From JAKFWI01 sp031398975 (GTDB taxonomy: Bacteria > Pseudomonadota > Alphaproteobacteria > Caulobacterales > Aquidulcibacteraceae), in NCBI GenBank assembly GCA_031398975.1, contig JANNOI010000012.1:1-16935 (forward strand): a stretch of DNA of 16,935 nucleotides. The letters are read 5' to 3'. The notes under the pieces were generated by a model that saw only the letters and a program-made list of their open reading frames with translations, had not been told where the DNA came from and did no database searches. The position numbers and the translations under genes are program-made. Of this stretch, positions 7,002 to 14,650 are shown piece by piece (positions within the stretch are counted from its first letter, which is position 1; every line of letters starts with the position of its first letter).

Positions 7002-7835
7002 ATGCGCTTCACATGGTCCTTCAGTAAAGGGCCCTTCAGCATAGGGCCCTTCGCCGGCGCGCTGATGGCGGGCTTCGCCGCGATCGCGCCCGCGCACGGC
7101 GATCGGTTCACCCTCGAATACACGGCCCGCGCCTGGTCCCTCGCGCCGCTGGGCAGCGCGCGCCTGGACGTGATGGTGGACGATACCGATTACTACGCCG
7201 AAACCACGCTGAAATCGGGCGGCGTGCTGGCGCTGTTCGAGCAGACGGCCCTGTCCGCCGACGCCGAAGGCGCGCTTTCGCCGGAGGGCGTCCAATGGCG
7301 CCGCTACGACCTCGATCATTCCTATTCCAAGAAGCGCCGCGTCACCGCGCTGCGCCGCACGGAGGCGGGCGTGGAGAGCCGCATCATCCCGATCTACAGC
7401 GCCTGGGGCGATCCCCCCGCCAGCGAGGAGATGAAGCGGGAGAGTTTCGATCCGCTTTCGGCCATGGTGGCGATGGGGCTGCGCGTGGCGCAGACCCGCC
7501 TCTGCGACGCCGCCTTCCCGACCTTCGACGGCAAGTACCGCTACGATCTGGTGCTGCTGGGCGGGCGGATCGAGCCATATGAGGCGGGGGGCTATAGCGG
7601 GCCGGTGCTCAAGTGCCGGATCCAGTATCGCCGCGTGGCCGGCTACGAGCCCACCGACCCGAACCAGGTCAAGAAGATCCCGGAGGGCGAGCTTTGGTTC
7701 GCGCTGGCCGAAGGGTCGCGCTTTGCGCCGCCGGTGCGCGCCATCCTGCCGCTGCCGCTCGGTCATGCCGGCATCTCGCTGAAAAGCTGGAAGCGCGCGA
7801 CCGTCACGGTGGGGGCGCAGACGCGCGCGGATTGA
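7002..7835 (+). CDS. Secreted DUF3108 domain protein
   Basis: This is a 277-residue protein with an N-terminal signal peptide: a hydrophobic run at about 17-30 followed by a likely cleavage after APAHG (residue 33). It is therefore probably periplasmic or outer-membrane associated. The rest resembles the DUF3108 family: an early FTLEYTARAWSLAPLGSARLD-like segment (first beta-strands of the family), a middle YDLDHSYSKKRRVTALRR, and a later ELWFALAEGSRFAPPVR-like strand near the end, as in proteins of beta-rich fold. The family has no known enzyme activity, and I assign none. The gene lies 73 bases after the HAD-UbiA gene and 33 bases before the QueD-like gene on the same strand, so cotranscription is possible. 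The signal-peptide coding region contains a short tandem repeat (7026-7055). Confidence 0.8.
   Translation: MRFTWSFSKGPFSIGPFAGALMAGFAAIAPAHGDRFTLEYTARAWSLAPLGSARLDVMVDDTDYYAETTLKSGGVLALFEQTALSADAEGALSPEGVQWRRYDLDHSYSKKRRVTALRRTEAGVESRIIPIYSAWGDPPASEEMKRESFDPLSAMVAMGLRVAQTRLCDAAFPTFDGKYRYDLVLLGGRIEPYEAGGYSGPVLKCRIQYRRVAGYEPTDPNQVKKIPEGELWFALAEGSRFAPPVRAILPLPLGHAGISLKSWKRATVTVGAQTRAD
7026..7055 (+). repeat. Two imperfect 15-bp tandem copies inside the signal-peptide coding region
   Basis: Copies at 7026-7040 and 7041-7055 share A(A/T)AGGGCCCTTC and differ in only a few bases; each holds the palindrome AGGGCCCT. They encode the similar peptides KGPFS and IGPFA just before the hydrophobic core of the signal peptide. 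The unit is five codons, so copy changes would keep frame. Confidence 0.7.
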
Positions 7836-7868
7836 CGCCGCACGCCTTGCCCGCCATGAGGCTTCTGA

Positions 7869-8396
7869 ATGCCCGCCGTCGAATTCACCCGCCGCTATTG
7901 CATGGCCCACCGCCTGCGCGCGGACCCGGCGTCGAAGTGCGCGGTCCCGCACGGGCATAACGAGATCGTGGCGGTGCGGCTGGAGCCGGCCGGCCCGTTC
8001 CGGTTCGGGGGGTCCAATATGCTGGCGCCGTTCGCCCGCGTGAAGGCGCGCTGGGCGGGCTGGATCGATGCGGAGGTGGACCACGCCTTCCAACTCGACG
8101 AGGCCGACCCTCTGATCGAATGGTTCCGCGACCACGAGCCCGCCCGCCTCTCCCGCATCATGACCTTCCCGGGAGACCCCACCACGGAAGCGCTCGCGGC
8201 GAGCTTCTTTTTAAAACTTTCCGCCTTCCTCGCCGCCGACGATCTGCCCTTCCGCGTGGGCGCCGTGCGGGTGGAGGAAACGCCCACCAACGCCGTCGTG
8301 CTCGAAGCCGCCGCCTTCGACCCCGAGACCTGCGGCCTGCCCGCCGCCGCCTGGCCCCGCCGCGCCGACGCAAGCATCAACGATTTTCAGCTCTAA
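7869..8396 (+). CDS. 6-pyruvoyl-tetrahydropterin synthase/QueD family enzyme
   Basis: This belongs to the zinc-dependent family that turns dihydroneopterin triphosphate into 6-carboxy- or 6-pyruvoyl-tetrahydropterin (queuosine or pterin synthesis). Of the 175 residues, the zinc histidines are H14 (AHRL), H28 and H30 (HGHN), the catalytic cysteine is C24, the catalytic histidine is H72 (VDHAFQL) and the pterin-anchoring glutamate is in EETPT (136-140). It is longer than E. coli QueD (about 120 residues), with an insertion around 45-65 (FGGSNMLAPFARVKARW) and an extra C-terminal tail after about 147. It may be a divergent paralogue, so the substrate is less sure than the fold. GAGG lies 8 bases before the ATG. 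No queC, queE or folE is nearby. The stop overlaps by 4 bases the stop of the convergent gene. Confidence 0.8.
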   Translation: MPAVEFTRRYCMAHRLRADPASKCAVPHGHNEIVAVRLEPAGPFRFGGSNMLAPFARVKARWAGWIDAEVDHAFQLDEADPLIEWFRDHEPARLSRIMTFPGDPTTEALAASFFLKLSAFLAADDLPFRVGAVRVEETPTNAVVLEAAAFDPETCGLPAAAWPRRADASINDFQL

Positions 8397-9169
8397 TCGT
8401 TCGACAGCTGGATGATCCTGGTGTGCGGCAGCCAACCGAGGATCGGCTCGCGCCGCGATCCGGTTTTGGTGACGAACACGTCCTGGCAGTGCGGACCCTG
8501 GGCCGCCATGGCGGCCTTTGCTTCGGCAAGCGTCGCGCCTTGCCGCACGAAAGCGAGCGCGCTGACCTGGATGCGGAATTGATCCAGAAGCGACTGCAAT
8601 TGCCAACTGGCGGGCGGGCCTTCCAGCTTACCTGTGCAAACAGCGATGAATTCGTAGAGGATGGAGCGGTGCACCACGTAAACAATGGTCCCATCCGTGT
8701 TGCGGATTGGGATACGGGTTCGGCCATTGTCGGCAATGCGAATCAATTGTTCAAGCGTGTTTCGCGAAACCTTACGGCCAGACACCTCTTCTGTGACAAG
8801 CTCGACAAAGTCGATTTCGTCATAGGTTATCATCTTATCCGTAGAGGAGAGGCTCTTCAGTTTTTCTTCGCCTGACGCCTGGACAACGAGATCCCTGTAG
8901 CCCTGCGTGACTGCGTTTAGATTGTCGCGCGAGAAGTAGAACGCGATGATCGCACCGACCCAGGCCGCGATAACGGCCATGAGCTGATTGAACGTCTGCT
9001 GATGCACCTGGACCTGTTCCGCCGCCGGGAGGCCCCTTGCGGCGAACACCATTGGAAGGGCGGCGGCGGCCAGCAGGCTGAATGAAACCACGACGATGAC
9101 GATCGCCACCGCCACCTGACCGGTAGGGCGCGGTCTTTCGCCTATCCTGTTCGCCCTGAACTCTGCCAT
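8393..9169 (-). CDS. Two-helix membrane protein with CBS-like repeats, function unknown
   Basis: I do not recognise a named family. The 258-residue chain has a short basic N-terminus, a long first helix (about 18-44), a short outside loop, a second helix (about 62-79, ending in AFYFSRDN), then a cytosolic part of about 180 residues. That part reads as two CBS-like halves: residues 135-180 (TLEQLIRIADNGRTRIPIRN followed by VYVVHRSILYEF) and 203-252 (TLAEAKAAMAAQGPHCQDVF followed by VTKTG and ILGWLPHTRI). CBS pairs usually bind adenine nucleotides, so a nucleotide-sensing membrane protein is an inference. The start has a strong site, GGAGG 6 bases before ATG. The gene has markedly lower GC than its neighbours (32/60 and 30/60 in two lines counted), which suggests later acquisition. 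It lies 36 bases downstream of the amidohydrolase gene on the same strand. Confidence 0.75.
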   Translation of the reverse strand: MAEFRANRIGERPRPTGQVAVAIVIVVVSFSLLAAAALPMVFAARGLPAAEQVQVHQQTFNQLMAVIAAWVGAIIAFYFSRDNLNAVTQGYRDLVVQASGEEKLKSLSSTDKMITYDEIDFVELVTEEVSGRKVSRNTLEQLIRIADNGRTRIPIRNTDGTIVYVVHRSILYEFIAVCTGKLEGPPASWQLQSLLDQFRIQVSALAFVRQGATLAEAKAAMAAQGPHCQDVFVTKTGSRREPILGWLPHTRIIQLSND

Positions 9170-9205
9170 CTCGCCCCTCCCCCTTGGCGGCGCGCCGCGC
9201 CAGCC

Positions 9206-10540
9206 TTACGGCGCCGGGGGCGCGCAGCCCCAGGCGCTAGGCGCCTTCTCGCACTGGGCCGGGGTCCCGCGATAGACCGCGCCGCCCTTCATGACGAAAG
9301 CCATCTTCTCGAGCGCGCGCACGTCCGCGAGGGGATCGCCCGTCACGGCGATGATGTCGGCGTAGCGGCCGGGCGCGATCGCGCCGAGATCGGCGCCTTT
9401 ACCCAGCAACTCCGCGCCGATCCTGGTGGCGGCCTGGATCGCCTGCATTGGGCTCATCCCGTAGCGGACCATGACGGCGAATTGCTTGGCGCTATCCCCG
9501 TGGGGGTAGACGCCCGTGTCGGTGCCGTAGGAGAGCTTCACCCCGGCCTTCACCGCCTTGCGGAAATTTTCGCGCTGGATTTCGGCGATATCGCGATCCT
9601 TCTGCAAATTCTCTTCCGGGACGCCGTTCTTCTTGCCCTCGGACTGGGTGTATTCGGTGTTGTAGATGTCCATCGACAGCACCGTGCCGGCCTTCTTGGC
9701 CATCGCGATGCCCTCGTCGTCGATCAAACTTGCGTGCTCTATCGAGTCCGCGCCCGCGCGGATGCCGATCTTGATTCCGTCCGCGCCATGGGCGTGCACC
9801 GCCACCGTGCGCCCGGCCATGTGCGCCTCCTCGACGATGGCCTTGGCCTCCTCCAGCGTGAATTGCTGCGCGCCGACCTTGGTGCCCTTCGAGAACACCC
9901 CGCCCGTGCCGCAATATTTAATCAGGTCGGCCCCGTATTTGATGTTGCGCCGCACCATGGCGCGGACCGCGTCCGGCCCGTCCGCTACCCCGCTGGACTG
10001 GAAGTCGAATTCCGGCGCGAGATTGTTCTCGTCGCAATGGCCGCCCGTGATCCCGAGCGCTGGGCCGGAGCCGAACACGCGCGGGCCCGGCACGTCGCCG
10101 CGATTGATCCCGTCCCGCAGGCCTAGGTCGGAAAAGCCCGAAGCGCCGACATTGCGCGACACGGTGAACCCCGCGAGCAGCGTCTTGCGGGCGTTGGCCG
10201 CGCCGATGATCGCCTCGCGCGGGGCGGAGATGTTGTAGCTGTCGAACGGGGAGATGGTGGGGTCGCTGGTGATGTGGGTGTGGGTGTCAATCAGCCCCGG
10301 CAGCACGGTGTAGCCGGCCAGGTCGATCACGAAAGCCTCGGGCGGGACGACGATGGAGCCCGCCGGGCCCACGGCCTTGATGCGCTCGCCCTCGATGAGG
10401 ATGGTCTGGGCGGGCTTCACCGCGCCGCTCAACACATCCACCAGCCGCCCCGCCTGGATCGCCACGGCGCGCGGGGGCTCCGCACGTGCAGGGACGGCGC
10501 AGAAGGCGGTGAACGCAAGGGCAAGGGCGAGGCGGCGCAT
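9206..10540 (-). CDS. Secreted amidohydrolase (imidazolonepropionase-like/Xaa-Pro dipeptidase type)
   Basis: This is a metal-dependent amidohydrolase of 444 residues with a signal peptide (MRRLALALAF, cleavage after PARA at 20), so it acts in the periplasm or outside. The metal site is complete: H87 and H89 in DTHTHI, K208 in DLIKYC (the candidate carboxylated lysine), H249 in VAVHAHG, H269 in SIEHA and D341 in YGTDTG. This layout belongs to the subgroup often annotated imidazolonepropionase-like or Xaa-Pro/Xaa-Arg dipeptidase; related secreted enzymes hydrolyse N-blocked or basic dipeptides, but the substrate here is unknown. The start is ATG 10540, since AGGAG lies 5 bases before it; an upstream in-frame ATG at 10564 has no such site and would bury the signal peptide. 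It lies 127 bases after edd on the same strand. Confidence 0.88.
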   Translation of the reverse strand: MRRLALALAFTAFCAVPARAEPPRAVAIQAGRLVDVLSGAVKPAQTILIEGERIKAVGPAGSIVVPPEAFVIDLAGYTVLPGLIDTHTHITSDPTISPFDSYNISAPREAIIGAANARKTLLAGFTVSRNVGASGFSDLGLRDGINRGDVPGPRVFGSGPALGITGGHCDENNLAPEFDFQSSGVADGPDAVRAMVRRNIKYGADLIKYCGTGGVFSKGTKVGAQQFTLEEAKAIVEEAHMAGRTVAVHAHGADGIKIGIRAGADSIEHASLIDDEGIAMAKKAGTVLSMDIYNTEYTQSEGKKNGVPEENLQKDRDIAEIQRENFRKAVKAGVKLSYGTDTGVYPHGDSAKQFAVMVRYGMSPMQAIQAATRIGAELLGKGADLGAIAPGRYADIIAVTGDPLADVRALEKMAFVMKGGAVYRGTPAQCEKAPSAWGCAPPAP

Positions 10541-10667
10541 GGGGGCTCCTGGAGGGTGGCGCATGGCTTAGCCCATACCGGACCCGCCGCGGCGCCTGTT
10601 TCACGGCGCAGGCGAAATTGCCCCTGCTCCGCCCGTTCCGGCGGCGCCCAGACCGGACGAGGGCGGC
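10541..10667. other. Intergenic region between edd and amidohydrolase gene
   Basis: These 127 bases hold a modest hairpin on the minus strand (CGCCTG and CAGGCG, ten-base loop, about 10593-10614) without a T-run, so it is not a convincing terminator. I see no clear promoter. Read-through from the Entner-Doudoroff genes is possible. Confidence 0.4.
10546..10550 (-). promoter_or_regulatory. Shine-Dalgarno deciding the amidohydrolase start
   Basis: AGGAG on the minus strand with a five-C spacer before ATG 10540. It lies inside the reading frame that begins at the alternative ATG 10564, so it argues for the shorter protein with a clean signal peptide. Confidence 0.65.
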
Positions 10668-12461
10668 CTAGAAGAACACGCTCGCCCCGGCTTCGGCCCC
10701 GCCCACGCCGGCGCGGAACGGGGTGAAGAGCTCCCGGCCATAGCCGTATTCCTGAGGCTGCGTCGGCCGTGCGGGGGCGCGCGCCATCAGCGCGCCTGGA
10801 TCGAGGTGCGCCTCGAGCACCCCCGCCTCGGCGTCAAGCCGGATCACATCGCCGTCGCGCAGCCGGGCGAGCGGACCGCCGTCCAGCGCCTCAGGGGTCA
10901 GATGGATCGCCGCCGGCACCTTGCCCGACGCCCCCGACATCCGCCCGTCCGTAACAAGGGCCACCCGGTAGCCCCGGTCCTGCAGTACGCCGAGCGAGGG
11001 CGTGAGCTTGTGCAGTTCCGGCATGCCGTTGGCGCGCGGCCCCTGGAAGCGCACCACCACCACGACGTCGCGGTCGAGCTCGCCCGCTTTGAAGGCTTCG
11101 AGCACCCCCTCCTGGGTGTCGAACAGGCGGGCCGGGGCCTCGACGATGCGATGCGCCGCGCCGACCGCGGACACCTTGATGACCGCCCGCCCCAATCCTC
11201 CCCGCAACAGCCGCAGGCCCCCGGTTGTGTCGAACGGATCCTCGGCGCGGCGCAGGATCCCCGGGTCGAGGCTTTCCGCCGGCGCGTCCCGCCACACCAA
11301 CGCGCCGTCCTCCAGCGCGGGGTGTTTCGCATAGGCGGCGAGCCCGGTTCCGAACACGGTCGCGATGTCTTCGTGCAGCAGGCCCGCCTGCACCAGTTCG
11401 CGCACCAGAAAGCCCATCCCCCCGGCCGCGTGGAACTGGTTCACGTCCGCCGCGCCATTGGGATAAATGCGCGCCAAAAGCGGGGTGACGCCCGAGAGCG
11501 CGTCGAAATCGTCCCAATTGATCAAGATCCCGGCCGCGCGCGCCATCGCCACGAGGTGGATCGTGTGGTTGGTGGAGCCCCCGGTGGCCAAGAGGCCCAC
11601 GATGGCGTTCACGATTGCGCGCTCGTCGATCGCGTCGGCCAGGGTCTGGACGCCGGCGAGCTTGGCGGCCTGGACGGCGGCGGCCCGGGTCAGCGCGTCG
11701 CGCAGCGGCGTGCGGGGATGGACGAAGGCCGCCCCCGGCAGGTGCAGGCCCATCACCTCCATCATCATCTGGTTGGAATTGGCGGTGCCGTAGAAGGTGC
11801 AGGTGCCGGGGCTGTGATAGGAGCCAGATTCCACGTCCAGCAATTGCTCGGTCGTGGCTTTGCCCTGGGCGTGGAGGCCGCGCACGCGCGCCTTTTCCGC
11901 GTTTGACACCCCCGACGGCATCGGCCCGCCCGGCACGAAGATCACCGGCAGGTGCGCAAAGGCCATCGCGCCGATGAAAAGCCCCGGCACGATCTTGTCG
12001 CAGATGCCCAGCATCAGGGCGGCGTCGAACATGTCGTGCGTCAGCGCCACGCCCGTGGCCATGGCGATCACGTCGCGGCTGAAGAGCGAAAGCTCCATGC
12101 CCGGGCGGCCTTGCGTCACCCCATCGCACATCGCCGGCGTCCCGCCCGCGACCTGGGCGGTGGCGCCCGCCTCGCGGGCGGCGGCCTTTAAGATGTCGGG
12201 GAAGTCCTTGTAGGGCTCATGGGCGCTGAGCATGTCGTTATAAGCGGTGACGATCCCCAGATTGGGCGAGGCGACGCTCCGCAGGCGGAGCTTATCCCCG
12301 ATCGGGACGGCGGCGAAGCCGTGCGCGAGGTTGCCGCAGGAAAGCCTCCCCCGGCCGGGCCCGCGCCGGCGCGCCTGCGCCACGCCCTCCAGGAACGCGG
12401 CGCGTGTATCGGCCGAGCGGGCGGCGATCGCTTCAGTGATCTCTTGGACCTTCGGATGCAT
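10668..12461 (-). CDS. edd: Phosphogluconate dehydratase
   Basis: Edd dehydrates 6-phosphogluconate to 2-keto-3-deoxy-6-phosphogluconate, the committed step of the Entner-Doudoroff pathway, in the cytoplasm. It is an iron-sulfur dehydratase of the IlvD/Edd family. The length of 597 residues is normal, and the three conserved cysteines expected as cluster ligands are visible: C112 (AMCDGVTQG), C154 (GICDKIVPG) and C221 (GTCTFYGTANS). Other family stretches are YNDMLSAHEPY (74-84), GGSTNHTIHL and the C-terminal DGRMSGASGKVPAAIH. The ATG has GAGGA about 8 bases upstream, lying over the stop of pgl, and the gap to pgl is 10 bases. It is the last of the four tightly spaced genes eda-zwf-pgl-edd. 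Confidence 0.97.
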   Translation of the reverse strand: MHPKVQEITEAIAARSADTRAAFLEGVAQARRRGPGRGRLSCGNLAHGFAAVPIGDKLRLRSVASPNLGIVTAYNDMLSAHEPYKDFPDILKAAAREAGATAQVAGGTPAMCDGVTQGRPGMELSLFSRDVIAMATGVALTHDMFDAALMLGICDKIVPGLFIGAMAFAHLPVIFVPGGPMPSGVSNAEKARVRGLHAQGKATTEQLLDVESGSYHSPGTCTFYGTANSNQMMMEVMGLHLPGAAFVHPRTPLRDALTRAAAVQAAKLAGVQTLADAIDERAIVNAIVGLLATGGSTNHTIHLVAMARAAGILINWDDFDALSGVTPLLARIYPNGAADVNQFHAAGGMGFLVRELVQAGLLHEDIATVFGTGLAAYAKHPALEDGALVWRDAPAESLDPGILRRAEDPFDTTGGLRLLRGGLGRAVIKVSAVGAAHRIVEAPARLFDTQEGVLEAFKAGELDRDVVVVVRFQGPRANGMPELHKLTPSLGVLQDRGYRVALVTDGRMSGASGKVPAAIHLTPEALDGGPLARLRDGDVIRLDAEAGVLEAHLDPGALMARAPARPTQPQEYGYGRELFTPFRAGVGGAEAGASVFF

Positions 12462-12471
12462 CGGTTCTTCC

Positions 12472-13164
12472 TCAAGGGGCCCAATAAAAACGAACGGGGG
12501 TGCGGTTTTGGTTCAGCAATAGCCGCACCGGGCGGTCCGCGACCGGCCCCGGCGCGGCGGCGGCGAGGAGGGTTTCGCGCTTGGCGCGGCCCGTCGTCAG
12601 CACGAAGATCTCGCGCGCGGACAAAATCGCGTGCGCGGTGAAGCTGAGCCGCGCGACCGGCGCGTTCTCCGGCGGGGGAAAAGGGTGGATGGCCGCGCAC
12701 AGGCTCTGCCCCGTCAGCGCGCCGGCCAAGCCCCGCGCGTGGGGAAACAGCGAGGCGATATGCCCGTCTTCGCCCATGCCCAGCACAATCGCGTCGAGCG
12801 GCCAATTGAGGCTCTGCAACGCCAAGTCTGCGGCCGCCGCGCCCGCCTCGACATCGCGCGCGTGCGAATAGAGCGGCGCAAAGCGCGCGCCGGGCGCCGC
12901 CTTCAGGAGCGTTTCGCGCAGCACACGCTCGTTCGACAAGGCATGCTCGGGCGGGACCCAGCGTTCGTCGGACAAGGTGATCGAGATCGCGCCCCAATCG
13001 AGCGGCGCGCGCGCGAGATGGGCGTAGGTAAGTTTGGGCGTCTCCCCGCCGGCGGCGGCGAACCCCGCACGCCCGCGCGCCGCAATCGCGCTTTCAAGCG
13101 CCTGCGCCAGATCGAACGCCGCCTGCGCGGCCATCGCCTCTCGGGAGGGAAAGTCCAACTGCAT
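12472..13164 (-). CDS. pgl: 6-phosphogluconolactonase
   Basis: Pgl hydrolyses 6-phosphoglucono-delta-lactone, the Zwf product, to 6-phosphogluconate, the Edd substrate. The 230-residue chain is the DevB/SOL type related to glucosamine-6-phosphate isomerases. Seen are LSDERWVPPEHALSNE (64-79), LGMGEDGHIASLFP (128-141, with the catalytic-region histidine) and REIFVLTTGRAKRETLL (184-200). Start ATG 13164 gives the usual N-terminus; no strong Shine-Dalgarno sequence precedes it, so translation may be coupled to zwf, whose stop is 12 bases upstream. It lies between zwf and edd, as expected for the pathway order. Confidence 0.95.
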   Translation of the reverse strand: MQLDFPSREAMAAQAAFDLAQALESAIAARGRAGFAAAGGETPKLTYAHLARAPLDWGAISITLSDERWVPPEHALSNERVLRETLLKAAPGARFAPLYSHARDVEAGAAAADLALQSLNWPLDAIVLGMGEDGHIASLFPHARGLAGALTGQSLCAAIHPFPPPENAPVARLSFTAHAILSAREIFVLTTGRAKRETLLAAAAPGPVADRPVRLLLNQNRTPVRFYWAP

Positions 13165-13176
13165 GTGCGCCGAGAC

Positions 13177-14637
13177 TTACTCCAACCAGGTGTGGCCGTT
13201 GCGCTCCGTCAGGGCGAACGCGCCCGCAGGCCCCCAGGCGCCGGCGGCGTACGGGCGGGGCTTTGCGCCGGCGCGCGCCCACGCCTCCTCGATCGCATCG
13301 ATCCAGGCCCAGGCCGCCTCCACCTCGTCGCGGCGCACGAACAAGGTCGGGTTGCCGTTCAAGGCGTCCAGAAACAGCCGCTCATAGGCGATGCGGCGTC
13401 TCTGGCTGGCGAACGCGTCGTCCAGCGACAGATTGAGCGCGAGCGGCGCCAATTCCATGCCGCCCAGGCCCGGCGCCTTGTTCATCAATGTCAGGGACAC
13501 GGACTCTGTGGGCTGCAGCGAGATCACCAGCCGGTTGGCCGCAAGCCCCGCGTCGCGCGCGAACACCGAATGGGGCACCGCTCGGAACTGGATCACGATC
13601 TCGGTGCGCCGTTCCGGCAGGCGCTTGCCGGTGCGCAGATAGAACGGCACCCCCGCCCAGCGCCAATTATCGACGTGCGCGCACAGCGCGACATAGGTCT
13701 CCGCGAGGCTGTCGCCGGCGCCTTCTTCTTCTGCATACCCGCGCACTGGCGCGCCTTCGACCACGCCGGGCCCGTATTGTCCGCGTACGGTTTTGATGTC
13801 GATCTCGGCCTGGGTGATCGGGCGCAGCGAGCGCAGCACCTTGACCTTCTCGTTGCGCACCGAGTCCGGGTCGAAATGCGCGGGCGCCTCCATCGCCACC
13901 AGGCACAGAAGCTGCAGCACGTGGTTTTGCACCATGTCGCGCAGCGCGCCGTACTCGTCGTAATAGGAGTGGCGGCCCTCCACGCCCACCGTCTCGGCGA
14001 CCGTGATCTGCACGTGCTCGATCGTCTGGCTGCTCCAGAGCGGCTCGAACAGAACGTTGGCGAAGCGCAGCGCGAACAGGTTCTGCACCGTCTCTTTGCC
14101 GAGATAATGATCGATCCGGAACACCCGGTCCTCGCTGAAGGCCGCGCCCACCGCGGCGTTGATCGCGCGCGAGGAGGCGAGGTCCCGCCCGATCGGCTTT
14201 TCCAGCACGATGCGGCTTGCGGGCGTGACGAGGCCGGCGGCCATAAGCCCCGCGCACAAGCGCGCATAGAGGCTGGGCGAGGTGGAGAAGAAAAAGAGCG
14301 GCGCGGCGCCGGCCTCCCCCAGGGCAGGCTTCAGGCGCGCGAAGCTTTCGGGCTGTTCGGCGTCCACCCGGCGGTAGCGCAGGCGCGCGGCGAAGCTCTC
14401 CCAGGCGGGGGCGTCGAAGGCGGCCTTGGCGGTCGCGCGCACCCTTTCGGCCGCAAGCGCCGCAAAGCCCTGGTCATCGAGGGGCGCGCGCGCCGCGCAT
14501 AGGATGGGCAGCCCCTCGGGGAGGAAGCCGTCGCGGTGCAAAAAATAGAGCGCAGGAAACAGCATGCGCAGCGCAAGGTCGCCCGTGGCCCCGAAGAGGA
14601 CGACCGCGCTCGCCGGGCTCGGCAGGCTTTCCTTCAA
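13177..14637 (-). CDS. zwf: Glucose-6-phosphate 1-dehydrogenase
   Basis: Zwf oxidises glucose 6-phosphate to 6-phosphogluconolactone with NAD(P)+ and feeds the Entner-Doudoroff and pentose phosphate routes. The 486 residues are of normal length. Motifs are the Rossmann loop GATGDLALRML (16-26), EKPIGRDL (146-153) and the active-site RIDHYLGKETVQN (174-186, catalytic H177). The lysine found after GDLA in enzymes such as that of Leuconostoc (GDLAKRKL) is leucine here, so cofactor preference should not be assumed. The start is TTG 14637 (MKESLPSPAS), supported by an AAGGAG site 7 bases upstream that overlaps the eda stop. The gaps to eda (11 bases) and pgl (12 bases) point to one transcript. Confidence 0.96.
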   Translation of the reverse strand: MKESLPSPASAVVLFGATGDLALRMLFPALYFLHRDGFLPEGLPILCAARAPLDDQGFAALAAERVRATAKAAFDAPAWESFAARLRYRRVDAEQPESFARLKPALGEAGAAPLFFFSTSPSLYARLCAGLMAAGLVTPASRIVLEKPIGRDLASSRAINAAVGAAFSEDRVFRIDHYLGKETVQNLFALRFANVLFEPLWSSQTIEHVQITVAETVGVEGRHSYYDEYGALRDMVQNHVLQLLCLVAMEAPAHFDPDSVRNEKVKVLRSLRPITQAEIDIKTVRGQYGPGVVEGAPVRGYAEEEGAGDSLAETYVALCAHVDNWRWAGVPFYLRTGKRLPERRTEIVIQFRAVPHSVFARDAGLAANRLVISLQPTESVSLTLMNKAPGLGGMELAPLALNLSLDDAFASQRRRIAYERLFLDALNGNPTLFVRRDEVEAAWAWIDAIEEAWARAGAKPRPYAAGAWGPAGAFALTERNGHTWLE

Positions 14638-14644
14638 CGCCTCT

Positions 14645-14650
14645 CTCCTT
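14645..14650 (-). promoter_or_regulatory. Shine-Dalgarno of zwf with TTG start
   Basis: AAGGAG on the minus strand lies 7 bases before TTG 14637 and shares bases with the stop codon of eda. It supports TTG as the real start and suggests coupling of zwf translation to eda. Confidence 0.7.

Noticed and set aside
12631..14502. A 623-codon + strand open frame over pgl and zwf
   Set aside because: It lies antisense to two enzymes with complete active-site motifs, and its protein is Arg/His/Gln-rich with no domain.
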